Of a stretch of 64,000 nucleotides of DNA, positions 62,801-64,000 are shown piece by piece. The translations under genes were made by a program, and so were the position numbers. The stretch comes from Acanthosepion esculentum. Taxonomy: Eukaryota; Mollusca; Cephalopoda; Sepiida; Sepiidae. The notes under the pieces were generated by a model. That model was not told where the DNA came from. It did not search any database and saw nothing but the letters and a program-made list of their open reading frames with translations. Every line of letters starts with the position of its first letter. Position 1 is the first letter of the stretch. The DNA is taken from assembly GCA_964036315.1 (NCBI GenBank), contig OZ038510.1, positions 87,092,164 to 87,156,163 on the forward strand. Direction: 5' to 3'.

Positions 62801-64000
62801 CCCGGAGCCAGTCCCAGGAAGTCCCACGCAGACGACCCCCAGTCCCAGAAAGTCCCACGAAGACGACCCCACCCTGGAGTCAGTCCCAGACCTTCCCAAA
62901 TGGACGACCCCCCACGCAGGAGACAATCACAGAAAGTCCCACGCAGGAGACAATCACAGAAAGTCCCACGCAGACGACCCCCAGTCCCAGAAAGTCGCAC
63001 ACAGACGAACCCCAGTCACAGAAAGTCCCACGCAGACGACCCCCCTCGACAGAAGACAGTCCCAGAAAGTCCCACGCAGACGACCCCCCACTCAGGAGAC
63101 AGTCCAAGAAAGTCCCACGTAGACGACCCCCGACCCAGGAGACAGTCCCAGAAAGTCCCACGCAGACGACCCCCAGTCCCTGAAAGTCCCGCAAGGAAGA
63201 ACCCCACCAAGGAGACAGTCCCAGAAAGTCCCACGTAGACGACCCCCCACCCAGGAGAGAGTCCCAGAAAGTCCCACGCAGTCGACCCTCAAGTCCCAGA
63301 AAGTCCCACGCTGACGACCCCCACCCAGGAGACAATCCCAGAAAGTCCCACGCAGACGACCCCCTGTCCCAGAGAGTCCCACAAGGAAGACCCCCACCCA
63401 GGAGACAGTCCCAGAAAGTCCCTCGCAGTCGACCCCCCACACAGGAGACAGTCCCAGAAAGTCCCAAACAGACGACCCCCCCCACTCAGGAGACAGTCCC
63501 TGAAAGTCCCACGCAGACGACCCGCAGTCCCATAAAGTACCCACGCAGACGACCGCCCGTCCCAGAAAGTCCCACGCAGAAGAACTCCAGTCCGAGAAAG
63601 TCCCACGCAGAAGACCCCCAGTCAAAGAAAGTCCCACGCAAAAGACCCCCAGTCACAGAAAGTCTCACGCAGACGACCCCCCACACAGTAGACAGTCCCA
63701 GAAAGTCCCAAACAGACGACCCCCCACCGAGAAGACAGTCCCAGGTAGTCTCAAGCAGACGACCCCCAGTTCCAGAAAGTCCCACGCAGACGACCCCCAG
63801 TCCCAGAATGTCCCACGCATACGACCCCCCACCCAGGAGACAGTCCCAGAAAGCCCCAAACAGTCGACCCCCCTCCCAGAAGACAATCCCAGGAAGTCCC
63901 ACGCAGACGACCCCCAGTCCCAGAAAGTACCCACGCAGACGACCCCCAATCAAAGAAAGTCCCACGCTGACGATCCACCACCCAGGAGACAGTCCCAGAA
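53837..64000 (+). repeat. Minisatellite D, right block (C-rich on the plus strand, distinct dialect)
   Basis: The same 31/43-bp units as the left block, with exact 43-bp steps at 59288, 59331 and 59374. A different set of variants is common: CCCACAGAGTCCCACGCAG, CAGCCAGGAGACAG, GACAGACCCAGAAAGTCCC, CACCCAGGTGGCAGTCCC and CACAAGGAAGACCCCC. A marker unit with CAGACCTTCCC and the linked ACGCAGGAGACAATCACAG lies at 55362, 57088, 58938, 60311, 61558 and 62889 (steps 1726, 1850, 1373, 1247 and 1331). The array continues past the window end. Very long stop-free frames are compositional, as elsewhere in D. Confidence 0.95.
58021..63110 (+). repeat. Two-copy higher-order repeat of about 2.5-2.6 kb in the right D block
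   Basis: The string ACGCTGACGATCCACCACCC, followed by the GAATGTCCCAAGCAGACAAC variant, starts copies at 58021 and 60512. Other landmarks repeat at 2504 bp (GATCCTAAGTCCC at 59834 and 62338), 2578 bp (CAGACCTTCCC at 60311 and 62889) and 2620 bp (CACACAGACGAACCCCATTC at about 59020 and 61640). Offsets vary through gain or loss of whole units, for example about 74 bp extra near 62580. The same start string reappears at 63964, at the window edge, and in reverse near 51776. Confidence 0.65.

Noticed and set aside
20487..64000. CRISPR-like array of about 30-bp direct repeats
   Set aside because: The repeats are contiguous or separated only by another copy or a fixed 12-bp addition. There are no unique spacers, no leader and no cas genes, and the context is eukaryotic satellite DNA.
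1..64000. Transposable elements, LTRs, telomeric repeats, tRNA or rRNA genes
   Set aside because: I looked for terminal inverted or direct repeats at family borders, target-site duplications, poly-A tails, short telomere-type repeats and conserved RNA motifs, and saw none.

Overview
The window contains no gene I can support. All 64 kb is tandemly repeated DNA: four unrelated satellite or minisatellite families lie head to tail with no spacer between them. Their size, homogeneity, higher-order repeats and internal strand flips point to a eukaryotic chromosome, most likely a heterochromatic block (pericentromeric, subtelomeric, or on a sex or B chromosome). I cannot name the organism. No tRNA, rRNA, transposon ends, LTRs or poly-A-tailed insertions were seen. 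Dense, mostly intact CpG in the largest family gives a weak hint of a genome without heavy germline CpG methylation.

Layout. (A) 1-8178: AT-rich satellite of about 201 bp, in minus orientation to 4418 and plus orientation from 4419. The switch point is a near-perfect 68-bp-arm hairpin. (B) 8179-12636: satellite of about 393 bp, ten full monomers plus two internally deleted ones and a terminal partial. (C) 12637-20486: about 131 monomers of a 60-bp minisatellite whose unit looks like an internal dimer. (D) 20487-64000: a CpG-rich, strongly strand-asymmetric minisatellite built from 31-bp and 43-bp units. It is C-rich on the plus strand except for an 8.45-kb block (45382-53836) and one isolated unit (44803-44832) in the opposite orientation.

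Family D has several levels of higher-order repeat. These are a near-identical 2578-bp tandem duplication (22765-27920) with a diverged third copy; a three-copy repeat with 4131/3624-bp spacing (30385-41940), whose middle copy lacks about 507 bp; 728/634-bp copies (41941-43409); a 641-bp duplication inside the inverted block; and a distinct right-hand repeat dialect from about 50.65 kb to the window end.

The very long open frames in D, up to 1089 codons, arise because the units contain no stop codon in any of six frames and both unit lengths are 1 mod 3. Some of these frames run through the strand-flip points, which argues against coding. The interest of the window is structural: abrupt satellite-satellite junctions, inversions, nested amplification and a strand-biased G-run pattern.
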